Source: Choanephora cucurbitarum (Eukaryota > Mucoromycota > Mucoromycetes > Mucorales > Choanephoraceae). From it: a stretch of DNA of 64,000 nt. Every line of letters begins with the position of its first letter. Positions within the stretch are counted from its first letter, which is position 1. The notes beneath the pieces are model-generated. The model was not told where the DNA came from and did not search any database. It worked only from the letters and a program-made list of their open reading frames with translations. This document shows, in pieces, positions 1 to 10,990 of the stretch. Position numbers and translations under genes: made by a program. Location of the stretch: positions 124,001 through 188,000 of the forward strand of contig JAIWNI010000028.1 of the NCBI GenBank assembly GCA_025331435.1, in the 5' to 3' direction.

Positions 1-760
1 GTAAAACTTCTGCCTTCGTCCCATTACCTGTCGCGCTCGCTTGATCCGTTACCCTACTCTGTGCAAACGCTTGCATCGATTGGTAAGTACAAATGTAGTC
101 AAATTCAATGACTTTTTCATCCGCGCCTTTATTCCTTCTCAGTTTGCTGTTATGGGCCAACACCTCTTCACGCTTGTTTCTGATCATCGTCTCTTTGATT
201 TGCATCCATTCCTATCTTGTCTCCTTTTGGACTTGCCATCTTCTATTTCTCTTCTCACCAGATCACTGTATCAGGGTATGTGCCTACCTACTACCGTCAA
301 GCCATATTCTTTTTCTTCTTTGCCAGTAAGATCTTGGAAGTTTCTTTTTGGGCAGATTTTCCTGTCTTAACGCTCTCGTACCATTTGGTTCCACACCGTA
401 CATAAAAAGATCCCTATTCGAAACATCCTGCATGAATGACTCCATTCTGAATCTCCTTTTCCAACCTGTCCAGTTTGTAATCATGCAGTGGAGGGTTTTG
501 ATCATTTTGTCTTTTCTTGCCCTCCCCCTCCCCCCACCCTTCAGAATCCAGATCTGGCAGAGGATGTGGCATAACTCTTTCAACGGCTATGTTTATTTGT
601 CTGTTGACCACCTTTCGTTGAAACAGGCCGCATTCAGGCTTCAAATTCCACTTCATTCCTCCCGCTCCTCACTCGTCCTCTCATCTCGCTTCCCTGATTA
701 TTGGCTTTACCTTACAAAGCATATAGCGTGCTTATTGAGGCCTTGTTTTTAACAATTATC
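1..760 (+). mobile_element. LINE-like retrotransposon, 3' coding end (decayed)
   Basis: Read on the plus strand, 467-520 encodes CPVCNHAVEGFDHFVFSC. This has the C-X2-C-X8-H-X4-C spacing of the zinc knuckle at the C terminus of many LINE ORF2 proteins. The flanking frame is broken by stops and shifts, so it is not a functional protein. The same sequence in the right arm (minus strand, 8362-8415) lies 3' of a recognisable reverse-transcriptase C-terminal region at 9388-9747, which supports the identification. The 5' part of this copy is outside the window. Confidence 0.65.
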
Positions 761-1300
761 CTTTCTTGCCTGGCATTTTTGCAACACGCTTCTTGCTTCT
801 GTTCATACTGATAGCCAGGAGTCCTTTGTTCAAAAGGGCATCTCACATCGCCTGCTTCCTCCCCCCTCCCCCACTTTCACTCGATGACCTTGTTTAGGCA
901 TCTCTTTACTAGCTTTCACCTTCTATTCTACTATTTATTCTGTTCACACAACTAACCAAAACTATACAACAATGGTGATTATAATTTCTGCATGGTTGTT
1001 TATTTGTCATACTTGTACTGATTATATGATCAATGTATATCTAGCTGAAAATCAAGGGAAACACTAATAGCTTTTCTGACAGAATGAAGGTCTTGTTGTC
1101 AAGTTTGAAAAGGGGTTTTGCTAGAGAGGCTCTTTTCACTATTCAGCTGTTATATTTGAAGTAGCTCTTATCAACAACAAGACTTGAAACAATAGGGCTA
1201 CTTGGTTGGTTGACGAATGAGATTGATGTTGAAACTATACGCAGCTTGGTTTAAGCAGGTCACTACAACGCGCTCATCACCAAAAGAGATGAGGTAGGGG

Positions 1301-1670
1301 AAAGACATTTCATCTCATGAAAAAGTACTTATACAGAGCAGAGCATATGCACAGAAGCTCGTACGTTCTTTCGCAAAGGAAAGCAACCATCGTCATCTGC
1401 CATTGATGATATATAAGCGCACTATCATCAAGCCACAACTAAGGAGGAAAAAATGATAGCACTGGGAGAATAAAGTTGGTAAGGGAAAGACATTTCATCT
1501 CATGAAAAAGTACTTATACAGAGCAGAGCATATGCACAGAAGCTCGTACGTTCTTTCGCAAAGGAAAGCAACCATCGTCATCTGCCATTGATGATATATA
1601 AGCGCACTATCATCAAGCCACAACTAAGGAGGAAAAAATGATAGCACTGGGAGAATAAAGTTGGTAAGGG
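1301..1670. repeat. 185-bp tandem repeat, two units (left arm)
   Basis: The unit beginning AAAGACATTTCATC at 1301 recurs at 1486, and a third start (AAAGCAG) follows at 1671, giving a period of 185 bp. The two units look identical. No coding capacity is evident. The mirrored pair is at 7212-7581. Confidence 0.9.
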
Positions 1671-1856
1671 AAAGCAGAAAAAATATATACCACAACCCTA
1701 AATCCTTATAATACCCCCGATGAAATACTCTATCTTGCCGACGGAAAATCAAAATTTGAGGATTATCCTCAGTGGCTTATATTTTTTAACTTGTAAATTT
1801 TATTTTGGTACCTGAAGAAATGGCCAAGTTGGCGAAACGAAGACAGAGGATGTGGT

Positions 1857-2008
1857 GGGTGCCCGTCCTTGGACAATGCCGTGGCATTGGCACTCCCGCC
1901 CTAAAAAGGATTGAAAAATTGATTGACTTAGCTTAGAAAGATATAAGGAAACAGAATATAGCATAATTTTATTATCTGAGAATAAAAGCGCGGCTAGAGA
2001 GCCTATAA
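1857..2008. other. Loop of the inverted repeat
   Basis: This is unpaired sequence between the 36-bp innermost arm segments 1821-1856 and 2009-2044. It holds a minus-strand open frame with no recognisable similarity; that frame runs through both 36-bp inverted segments and is probably fortuitous. Confidence 0.75.
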
Positions 2009-2044
2009 CCACATCCTCTGTCTTCGTTTCGCCAACTTGGCCAT
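2009..2044. repeat. Innermost 36 bp of the right arm, split off by the Helitron
   Basis: These 36 bp are the exact reverse complement of 1821-1856. Directly after them the arm is interrupted by the Helitron and resumes at 7062. The left arm reads across the equivalent junction (1820/1821) without interruption. Confidence 0.92.
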
Positions 2045-2214
2045 CAATCAATCAATCATCAATCATCACTTATAATATACTGAAAAATCGAATAAAAAGT
2101 TACTATCACGTGACCTGACTGCTCTTTTCTATTTTACTATCTCTTACAAATAAATTTAAACCCACCTTTTATTAATTATTACCCATTTATTTCTTCCCTT
2201 TCTCTAAACATAAT

Positions 2215-5200
2215 ATGAGTAATCAAGTAAACGCTATTTCCAAGACCTGTTCAAGCTGTGGAACTACCTTCTATCACTCTAGATTCGCAACCTGTGACTC
2301 ATGCCGAGTAAGATTCTTGCCTATTTCCTATTGCAATTAAATAAGATATTCTAATTTATGGTCTTTTTCCCTTTTATTTATTTCAGGAACGCGCAAGAAT
2401 TAGAGCTGCAAGCAGACGTCAAAACGCCCAGACTCCCAGTCGTAGACGATCTGTTCAACTTCCAGCAGGCTTTATTTCTGAGCTTAGCCGCCTTCAGCCT
2501 TTTGATCTTGGACTAATGGACAAGGTATGTGCCGACTGTGGTGCTAAGCACTGGGAAGCTGAGCTACCCACTCAATGCACTTCTCGAAACAAATTTTGGA
2601 TGAGCTGTTGTAAGGCTGGCGCAGTGAAACTGGAACCTCTTCAGTCACCTCCCACTTTTTTGAAGACTTTGTTCGAAGAAGCTAGCACTCGGGGCCGTCA
2701 TTTCAGGGAAAATGTGAGAAGATTCAATGCGGCCTTTGCTTTTACTTCTTTGAGATGCGAAATCAGCAATGCCAATTTGACCAACATGCCTTTTCAAATC
2801 CTTGGTCAAATGTACCACATGCAAGGCCCTCTTTTGACAGACAACAACGACAATGCTCGATATGCTCAACTGTATGTTTTCGATCCTCAATATGCAGCAT
2901 CTATTAGAGTAGCAAACAACAATGATTTGGATAATGAGATTATCAGGGAATTGTCTTTGATGATCCATGAAAAAAATCCTCATGTCAGATTGTATAAGAC
3001 TGCACATGAGCTTCTCTTGAATGCTGAGATTAGTGAAAGTGAAACTCCTTTTATTCGAATTTGTCCTTCAATGAGAATTGAGTTAGTAGCTGGATCCGAT
3101 AGACGCACTGAGAATCTTCCCACTTCTAATGAAGTTGCGGGAATCATTCCAAATGAGCACGATGCTGAAGGGTTTAGAGATATTCGCATCTACCTTCGAG
3201 ATAGTGAAGGCGTTTATTCTCATACAAACATCTCTCAAAACCATGCATTATATATGCCTTTACATTACACTCTTTTATTTCCTCATGGTGATTTGGGTTG
3301 GCACTGGGGCTTAAGATTGAATGATGGATCAACTCGGTTAACTCAAAGAGTATACTATCGTTATAGACTCCATCAAAGGGCAGATGAGTATCCACTTCTT
3401 TTTTTGAGTAAAAGATTGTTTCAGCAATACTTGGTGGATGTTTGGGCTATTTGTGACCAAAACAAGCTCGACTGGATCAAAAACCATCAATCCAATATTA
3501 GAGCCGATCTTTACAACGGTCTTCAAGATGCTCTAATCAATGATGATGTTGATCCTGCCTCTTTGGGAAGACGTTTTATTCTGCCCAGTAGCTATACAGG
3601 TGGTCCCCGGTTTATGGCCAAGCTGTATCAAGATTCAATGGCAATTGTTAGGTATTTCGGCAAGCCTTCGTTGTTTATCACTTTTACTGCCAATCCTAAA
3701 TGGATAGAAATTCAAAGAGAGCTACTCCCCGGACAAAACGCTTCAGATCGACCTGATTTAGTCGCAAGAGTCTTTGACTTAAAAGTGAAAGCCTTGCTAA
3801 AAGATCTCAAGGTTAAGCAAATATTCGGATCTTACAAAGGCTTAGTTCGAACTATTGAGTATCAAAAACGAGGACTCCCTCATCTACATCTACTTTTGTT
3901 TTTGGATCACTCACAGAACATAGACACTGCAGAAAAGATTGATCAAATTATCTCAGCTGAATTGCCATGCAAAGAATCCGACCCTGAGCTTTTTGAAATT
4001 ATCGCAAAAAATATGGTACATGGACCTTGCGGCAATTCGAATCCAAAGTCTCCCTGTATGGCTATGGATAGCAGCGGTCAACTGAAATGTACTAAGCGAT
4101 TTCCCAAAGCCTTTTCTGAAGAAACCATTGTGAATGAAAATGGCTATCCAACATATAAGCGATCAGCGACTACCCAATCTTCATACACTATACCTAATCC
4201 TTTGAGATATAGCAGTGGTCGTTTAAATATTGATAATAGCTGGATTGTACCCTATAATCCTTACCTTTCAAAAAAATACAAGGCTCACATAAACGTGGAA
4301 TGTTGTCAAGGTGTTGCAGCGATTAAATACATCAACAAATATGTATACAAGGGTTCCGATCGCACCACCCTAAAACTAAGTGATACGAGAGATGAAATTG
4401 AAAAACATCTTCAAGGAAGATACATCGGCCCTACAGAAGCATTCAGTCGTATCTTTGAATACAAAGTCCATGAAGAAGATCCCACTGTTACTACTCTGGC
4501 CCTACATCTTCCCAATGAGCAACCTGTGTACTTTCCCGAGGATGCGTCTGCGCCTCAAATACAAGAAATCTTAGCTAATAGTAGCTCCATGCTAATTGCT
4601 TATTTCAAGTATTATGAAAGTAATCCAACTAGCGAAAAGCATTTGTACCAGGACTTTCCTAAGCATTATGTTTGGAAGCAAGGATTAAAAAGTTGGGTAC
4701 CACGCAAGAAAGGATTTGCAATTGGCAGAATACCTTTTTGTAGTCCTACATGTGGAGAAAGATATTTCTTGAGACTTCTTTTGGTAAACGTTGCAGGATC
4801 TAAATCTTTTGATGATCTCAAAACGATCAATGGATTTCAATGCACAACTTCCAAACAAGCCTGTCTCCAGCTGCATTTGATTGAGGATGATCAAGAATGG
4901 ACGAAATGCTTTGAGGAAGCTCATCTCTTCTCATCCGGTCATAGTCTGCGTGATTTATTTGTCACTGCATTGGTTTTTGGACAGCTAATTGATCCAATGT
5001 CTTTATGGCTTCAATTCCGAGAATCAATTTGCGACGATCTATCTCACAAGTTGGAACAAATAGTTCCAGACACTTTTCTGCTGTACATGTCGACACGTCC
5101 AGAAGCCTTTTATGATGAGCGTCCTTCAATGGATTATGGATTGCATTTGATTGAAGAAAAGTTGAAAGACTTTAGTAAATCTCTTGAGGGCTTTAATCTG

Positions 5201-6796
5201 CCTTCACCCAAATACGATTGGGTAGGCAATTTGAGTCGTCTCAATTCTGATCGAGCTCTTACTGGCAACCCTCTCATTGATGAGCAATTATCGTACAATT
5301 CTCTAGACGGAGAATTAGCATATAACTCCAAATATGCACTCTTCAATCCAGACCAAAAACAAGCTTTCGATACTATAGTACACAAGTTGCAGGCTTCTGA
5401 TGTATCAAATGACACTGACACAATTGATTCTGAGACTGGTATCTGCTTTTTTTTGCATGGACCAGCTGGCACCGGAAAGATTTTTGTTTACAATACACTT
5501 TGTAACTATCTAAGAAGCAAGAAAAAAATCGTTTTGTGTGTCGCTTCATCTGGTATTGCAGCACTACTTTTGACTGGAGGCAGGACCTCTCATTTTAGGT
5601 TCAGTATCCCCTTGAAGCTTAACGAATCTTCAACCTGCAATATACCAAAGAATAGCAAACTGGCTGACCTACTTTGCCAAACATCTCTGATTATTTGGGA
5701 TGAAGTTCCCATGCAAAACAGGTCATGCTTTGAAGTTGTTGATCGGACTCTTAGAGATACTTGCAGTAACGACCTGCTTTTTGGTGGCATCCCTACTGTT
5801 CTGGGCGGTGATTTTGCTCAAATTCCCCCAGTAGTCAAAAATGGTACTAGATCCTCTATTGTAGGAGCCTCAATTAAGCAGTCTTACATTTGGCGTCGAA
5901 CACAGGTATTGCATCTCCATACAAACATGCGTGTAATAGGTACTTCATCCAATGATGTCCATTTTAAAAAATGGCTTTGTTTGATGACTTACAACACCGC
6001 AATGCAAAATGCAAAAATTCCTATCCCGCAGTATATATCTCAAACCTTTTCTTTGGATGAGCTCATTGCTAAGGTTTATTCTCAAGAAAGTCTCTTACAA
6101 GCACTTGACAATCCAAGCGTTTTATACAAATCTGCTATTCTAACCTCCAAAAACGTCATTGTCGATTCTATAAACGAGAAGGTGCTAAATTTGATGCCAG
6201 GAGAGCCTGTTACTCTGATCTCTGCTGATAAGGCTGATTATTCGGATGAAGAAAACAGTAACAACGAGGTCTATAGAGTTTCGACTGAGTACTTACAAAC
6301 GCTTAACCCAGGTGGCTTTCCACCTGCCAAATTAACCTTAAAGGTAGGCTGCATTGTAATGTTACTCAGAAACTTAGATCCTCAAAGAGGTCTATGCAAT
6401 GGTACTCGACTGATTGTAAAGAGAATTGGCCAATATGTCCTTGAAACTGTGGTAATGAATGATCGAAATGATGGTCACGAACAAATCGAGTTTATTCCTA
6501 GAATTACACTTACTACTTTGGAAGACGACTACCCATTTATTCTGTCAAGAAAGCAGTTTCCAATCAAACTAAGCTTTGCTATGACTATTAACAAGTCCCA
6601 AGGTCAATCCTTAACAAATGTAGGAATCGATCTTCGTTCTCCTTTATTTACACACGGCCAGTTATATGTTGCTTTCTCTCGCTCAACTAATCTTCAAGGA
6701 ATCCATGTTTTATTAGCAGAAGCAAATTCTGATCAACAACATTCATCTTCCAAAAATACTACCGACAACATTATCCTTCCTGAACTTCTTTTGTAA
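2215..6796 (+). CDS. Helitron Rep-helicase (Helitron_like_N plus Pif1 family helicase)
   Basis: This is the rolling-circle transposase, with an HUH endonuclease that nicks DNA and a Pif1-type helicase that unwinds it. Exons 2215-2307 and 2387-6796 join in frame across a 79-bp GT-AG intron, giving 1500 aa. The first exon supplies a zinc finger (C12, C15, C27, C30), so the start at 2215 is better than the ATG at 2516. The Rep domain shows FITFTANPKW, the HUH motif PHLHLLLF (H530, H532) and the two-tyrosine motif YINKYVYKG (Y679, Y683). The helicase shows GPAGTGKI (1056-1063), WDE, GGDFAQIPP, NKSQGQS and a C-terminal AFSR motif. The Walker A residue after Lys is Ile instead of Thr/Ser, which should impair Mg-ATP binding. 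No other break was found, and no OTU or extra endonuclease domain is visible. It ends with TAA followed at once by AATAAA. Confidence 0.92.
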
Positions 6797-6866
6797 AATA
6801 AACTATTATTATTACTTTTTAAACAAAAACTTATAGCTAAAATGCTATTTATTCTACATACAAGTT

Positions 6867-7002
6867 TGGGTGATGGGGGAGGGGGGTGTGTAGGTGGGTG
6901 AGGGTGGTGGGTGAGGGTGGTGGGTGAGGGTGGTGGGTGAGGGTGGTGGGTGTGGGTGGTGGGTGTGGGTGGTGGGTGTGGGTATGGGGGTTGTGGGTTG
7001 CC
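6867..7002 (+). repeat. G-rich minisatellite near the Helitron 3' end
   Basis: Repeats of about 12 bp built on GGGTGGTGGGTG(A/T) follow the stop codon of the helicase, preceded by runs of five and six G. The plus strand has many closely spaced G3 runs and could form G-quadruplexes. It lies inside the element, about 60 bp before its 3' end. Confidence 0.9.
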
Positions 7003-7061
7003 AGGATCGAGACCGCAGGCGACGACGGCCGTAAAGCGAGCGAAGCGAGTAGGTCGGCTAG

Positions 7062-8881
7062 TTTCTTCAGGTACCAAAATAAAATTTACAAGTTAAAAAA
7101 TATAAGCCACTGAGGATAATCCTCAAATTTTGATTTTCCGTCGGCAAGATAGAGTATTTCATCGGGGGTATTATAAGGATTTAGGGTTGTGGTATATATT
7201 TTTTCTGCTTTCCCTTACCAACTTTATTCTCCCAGTGCTATCATTTTTTCCTCCTTAGTTGTGGCTTGATGATAGTGCGCTTATATATCATCAATGGCAG
7301 ATGACGATGGTTGCTTTCCTTTGCGAAAGAACGTACGAGCTTCTGTGCATATGCTCTGCTCTGTATAAGTACTTTTTCATGAGATGAAATGTCTTTCCCT
7401 TACCAACTTTATTCTCCCAGTGCTATCATTTTTTCCTCCTTAGTTGTGGCTTGATGATAGTGCGCTTATATATCATCAATGGCAGATGACGATGGTTGCT
7501 TTCCTTTGCGAAAGAACGTACGAGCTTCTGTGCATATGCTCTGCTCTGTATAAGTACTTTTTCATGAGATGAAATGTCTTTCCCCTACCTCATCTCTTTT
7601 GGTGATGAGCGCGTTGTAGTGACCTGCTTAAACCAAGCTGCGTATAGTTTCAACATCAATCTCATTCGTCAACCAACCAAGTAGCCCTATTGTTTCAAGT
7701 CTTGTTGTTGATAAGAGCTACTTCAAATATAACAGCTGAATAGTGAAAAGAGCCTCTCTAGCAAAACCCCTTTTCAAACTTGACAACAAGACCTTCATTC
7801 TGTCAGAAAAGCTATTAGTGTTTCCCTTGATTTTCAGCTAGATATACATTGATCATATAATCAGTACAAGTATGACAAATAAACAACCATGCAGAAATTA
7901 TAATCACCATTGTTGTATAGTTTTGGTTAGTTGTGTGAACAGAATAAATAGTAGAATAGAAGGTGAAAGCTAGTAAAGAGATGCCTAAACAAGGTCATCG
8001 AGTGAAAGTGGGGGAGGGGGGAGGAAGCAGGCGATGTGAGATGCCCTTTTGAACAAAGGACTCCTGGCTATCAGTATGAACAGAAGCAAGAAGCGTGTTG
8101 CAAAAATGCCAGGCAAGAAAGGATAATTGTTAAAAACAAGGCCTCAATAAGCACGCTATATGCTTTGTAAGGTAAAGCCAATAATCAGGGAAGCGAGATG
8201 AGAGGACGAGTGAGGAGCGGGAGGAATGAAGTGGAATTTGAAGCCTGAATGCGGCCTGTTTCAACGAAAGGTGGTCAACAGACAAATAAACATAGCCGTT
8301 GAAAGAGTTATGCCACATCCTCTGCCAGATCTGGATTCTGAAGGGTGGGGGGAGGGGGAGGGCAAGAAAAGACAAAATGATCAAAACCCTCCACTGCATG
8401 ATTACAAACTGGACAGGTTGGAAAAGGAGATTCAGAATGGAGTCATTCATGCAGGATGTTTCGAATAGGGATCTTTTTATGTACGGTGTGGAACCAAATG
8501 GTACGAGAGCGTTAAGACAGGAAAATCTGCCCAAAAAGAAACTTCCAAGATCTTACTGGCAAAGAAGAAAAAGAATATGGCTTGACGGTAGTAGGTAGGC
8601 ACATACCCTGATACAGTGATCTGGTGAGAAGAGAAATAGAAGATGGCAAGTCCAAAAGGAGACAAGATAGGAATGGATGCAAATCAAAGAGACGATGATC
8701 AGAAACAAGCGTGAAGAGGTGTTGGCCCATAACAGCAAACTGAGAAGGAATAAAGGCGCGGATGAAAAAGTCATTGAATTTGACTACATTTGTACTTACC
8801 AATCGATGCAAGCGTTTGCACAGAGTAGGGTAACGGATCAAGCGAGCGCGACAGGTAATGGGACGAAGGCAGAAGTTTTAC
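7062..8881. repeat. Right arm of the giant inverted repeat (outer 1820 bp)
   Basis: This is the reverse complement of 1-1820, starting TTTCTTCAGGTACC at the Helitron 3' junction. No mismatch or gap was seen. Beyond 8881 the LINE sequence continues without interruption; the corresponding left flank is outside the window, so the true arm length is unknown. Confidence 0.93.
7212..7581. repeat. 185-bp tandem repeat, two units (right arm)
   Basis: This is the mirror image of 1301-1670. It contains two units of 185 bp with the same sequence as in the left arm. Confidence 0.9.
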
Positions 8882-9750
8882 TCGGGACTGTGCTCGTACA
8901 AGAAGGAGATTGCGAGAGAGCAGAGCTGTTTGGGGACATAAATCAAAGTTTCCGATGTGACAACTGAAGGCAACGGCAAGATGAGCCAAGTGACAGCAGT
9001 GGCAACGATCGATTCAAGCAGGTGTGGTAGTGAGCTTAAAGCCCTGAACAACAGCGAGAAGGCACCGTTAATGGTCTGAGCAGCTGCGGATGTAGGGCAA
9101 GGAACACAAACGGTAAGCGAGAATCCAAATAGCCTGGAGCATGGTGATGAAAGAAATTCAGCATACTGGTCAAGACGATAGAGGAAGTTGTATCAGAATC
9201 AGAATTTAAAGGAACGGATGATGACGCAGTGTCAATCTTAGAATCGGCGAGGAACCGAACTAGCCATCTAAGTTGGAAGGGACCCTGCTGTTGCTGTGCG
9301 TTCAATAGACTTAAACTTCCTTTCGTTCTTGGCAGGCACATGGTAAAGTAGCTCAGTTGTGGAAAGGTGTGGTAAGAGGTGAATGCCCTAAACATTTGGC
9401 CGGAGGCTATTAAGAAAGGTTATGGGCACAGAGATGTCACGGAAAACATGCCAGAGCTTTGACAAAATTAGCGAGTTTATCACAGTGACTCGGCTTCGAA
9501 CCAATAACTGACGGCCCTTATGGATACCACGAACGACAATTATCTTCTCAAGTAGAGAGGAGAGAAAAAAGTCTCGCTGGTGAGAGGATGTGAACAAAGG
9601 ATAGCCCATGTAAATGATAGGGCCAAATTTAGCTGCTTGATTTTTCGTCAAATATTTGACACAAAAAAAAAAAACTTGAGAAATTTCATCATCACCGATC
9701 GACTTGAAACTTGACACAGAGCTGCCTTTACTTACTCTGAGTATCACTAC
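8122..9750 (-). mobile_element. LINE-like retrotransposon, 5'-truncated and frameshifted
   Basis: On the minus strand, 9747-9388 encodes YMGYPLFTSSHQRDF followed by RVTVINSLILSKLWHVFRD, the typical end of a LINE reverse transcriptase and start of the thumb region. The frame shifts near 9390 and continues as 9395-9036, with a QLRWL motif also usual there. Downstream, inside the palindrome arm, 8415-8362 encodes the CCHC zinc knuckle. The catalytic RT palm is absent, so the copy is 5'-truncated and dead. The upstream edge near 9750 is estimated from loss of similarity. Confidence 0.75.
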
Positions 9751-10850
9751 ATTAAAAAACCCGACAATTTTCTCGTTCGTTCTTCTACAGCTAACGATTC
9801 ATTAAAAATCTAGTGTCTAGTAACTTGTTTATAGTTGCTGGGCACCTGTGTTGTATAGAACAACAGAAATATAAGTCATTTCCTTCTACCTAGACTCGGA
9901 AAAATGAACAAACATCTCATAGAGTAATACGGTTGAGTGTCTGATATAATAGCCAAGTCTTCACTGCTAATTTGGCAGGAAATTTAGCATTACTCCTGAA
10001 TTCCAAATGTCAAATATTTTATATGAAAGTGACATTACCTAAGATCTTATCCGAACTAAAAGAAACACAGATTTTTTTTTTGTGTAATAATACGAGAGTC
10101 ATGAAGTTGGCCTGCTATAAATAACTGCTTATGGATAGATAATACAAGATGTGACTAAAAATCAGACATTGTACATCATGGATCAGGTCTTTTTTCACAA
10201 CCGAATCAAAACATATCAATAGAGGCATATTTTGTTTAGCTAAAGAAGGAACAAAAAAATCTCTTAGTTTTCAAGTAACAAACTTAGTCGAGTATTCGTT
10301 GCACTTTGCTGTTTTTGTTACTGCCTCTGATAAAGCACCCACCCATACAACAACCTGAAACATGAAGTTTATTTTGCCTTTTGCACCAACATGCATGTCT
10401 TTTTCAAGGTTCGCTGCGCTACATGCATTTTAAACTGTCACTTTGCTAGAAAAGAGTATGGTAGGGTAGGGTAGGGGGGTGAGCACGTTGATTTTCTCAT
10501 CGGACTAGCTGGCCAGCGACAGCCCTAGCATCTCAGAAAATGCAATGTACCAAACCGTATTGAAGGTCAATAAAATTAACCAAAACGCAGCGAAGGTACT
10601 AATTTTATTAAGGCAATGGATGTGCGGCTTGCGACATGCTCATAATAACAAAATTTGACTCAACCTTTTTCCCTTCATATCCTTTGAACTAACATACAAT
10701 ACATAATTCAGTCCAATTTTTTTTTCTTGAGGAATGGGAGAATACATAGTGATTCTCGTGTAACTTAATGAGATTGAAAGCGTTTTAATTCCTTTTGCTT
10801 TTCAAATTCTCTTTCACCTCTTTCTTTAATCTTATTTGATTTTATTCTTC
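9751..10850. other. Gene-poor stretch upstream of gene A
   Basis: I see no gene or RNA here. There are homopolymer runs and a short GGGTA-type repeat near 10460-10480 (GGTAGGGTAGGGTAGGGGGG). The right part becomes pyrimidine-rich as it approaches gene A. Confidence 0.5.
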
Positions 10851-10852
10851 TT

Positions 10853-10940
10853 ATACTCTGCTCTTACTCTGTTCTTACTCTGCTCTTACTCTGCTCTTAC
10901 TCTGCTCTTACTCTGCTCTTACTCTGCTCCTACTCTTTTA
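10853..10940 (+). repeat. 11-bp CT-rich tandem repeat in the 5' region of gene A
   Basis: About seven copies of TCTGCTCTTAC, with small variants, sit some 50 bp upstream of the gene A start codon. A related CT-rich block (TTACTTTACCTTAC units) precedes paralog A' at 34605-34745. A 6-bp version (TCTTAC) expanded upstream of B1. It may belong to the 5' leader. Confidence 0.8.
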
Positions 10941-10990
10941 TTTTAATTTAATTTAACTCTCCTCTCACTTGACTTTTTCAGTTTATTGCC

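Larger units (their letters stand above)
1..1856. repeat. Left arm of a giant inverted repeat
   Basis: This segment is the reverse complement of 7062-8881 (matching bases 1-1820) continued by 2009-2044 (matching 1821-1856). Coordinates pair as x + y = 8882 over the outer 1820 bp, and every long open frame recurs at exactly the mirrored position, so no indel is visible. I compared the arms by eye and saw no mismatch. The arm probably continues left of the window, because base 1 is still paired. It carries LINE-derived sequence (1-760) and a 185-bp tandem repeat. Confidence 0.93.
2045..7061 (+). mobile_element. Helitron, complete element with defined ends
   Basis: The ends are fixed by the uninterrupted left arm of the palindrome. 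Removing 2045-7061 restores exact pairing with 1-1856. The element starts with TC (TCAATCAATC) and ends with CTAG (GGTCGGCTAG, matching the CTRR rule). It sits between a 5' A (2044) and a 3' T (7062) with no target duplication, as expected for Helitron rolling-circle insertion. It contains one two-exon gene for a Rep-helicase protein and a G-rich minisatellite near its 3' end. I could not identify a strong terminal hairpin; the last bases allow only a short CCG/CGG stem around AGCGAGCGAAGCGAG. A decayed relative of its 5' part lies at 53833-54400. Confidence 0.93.

Noticed and set aside
348..752. 134-codon open frame in the palindrome arm (and its mirror at 8130-8534)
   Set aside because: The recognisable LINE zinc knuckle is in another frame of the same strand, so this frame is a shadow.
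1821..2044. Stand-alone 224-bp MITE with 36-bp terminal inverted repeats
   Set aside because: The 36-bp repeats are simply the inner ends of the giant palindrome arms; there is no separate target duplication.
1800..2051. Minus-strand 83-codon frame across the palindrome loop
   Set aside because: It is partly made of the two 36-bp inverted segments and has no similarity; it is explained by the inverted repeat.
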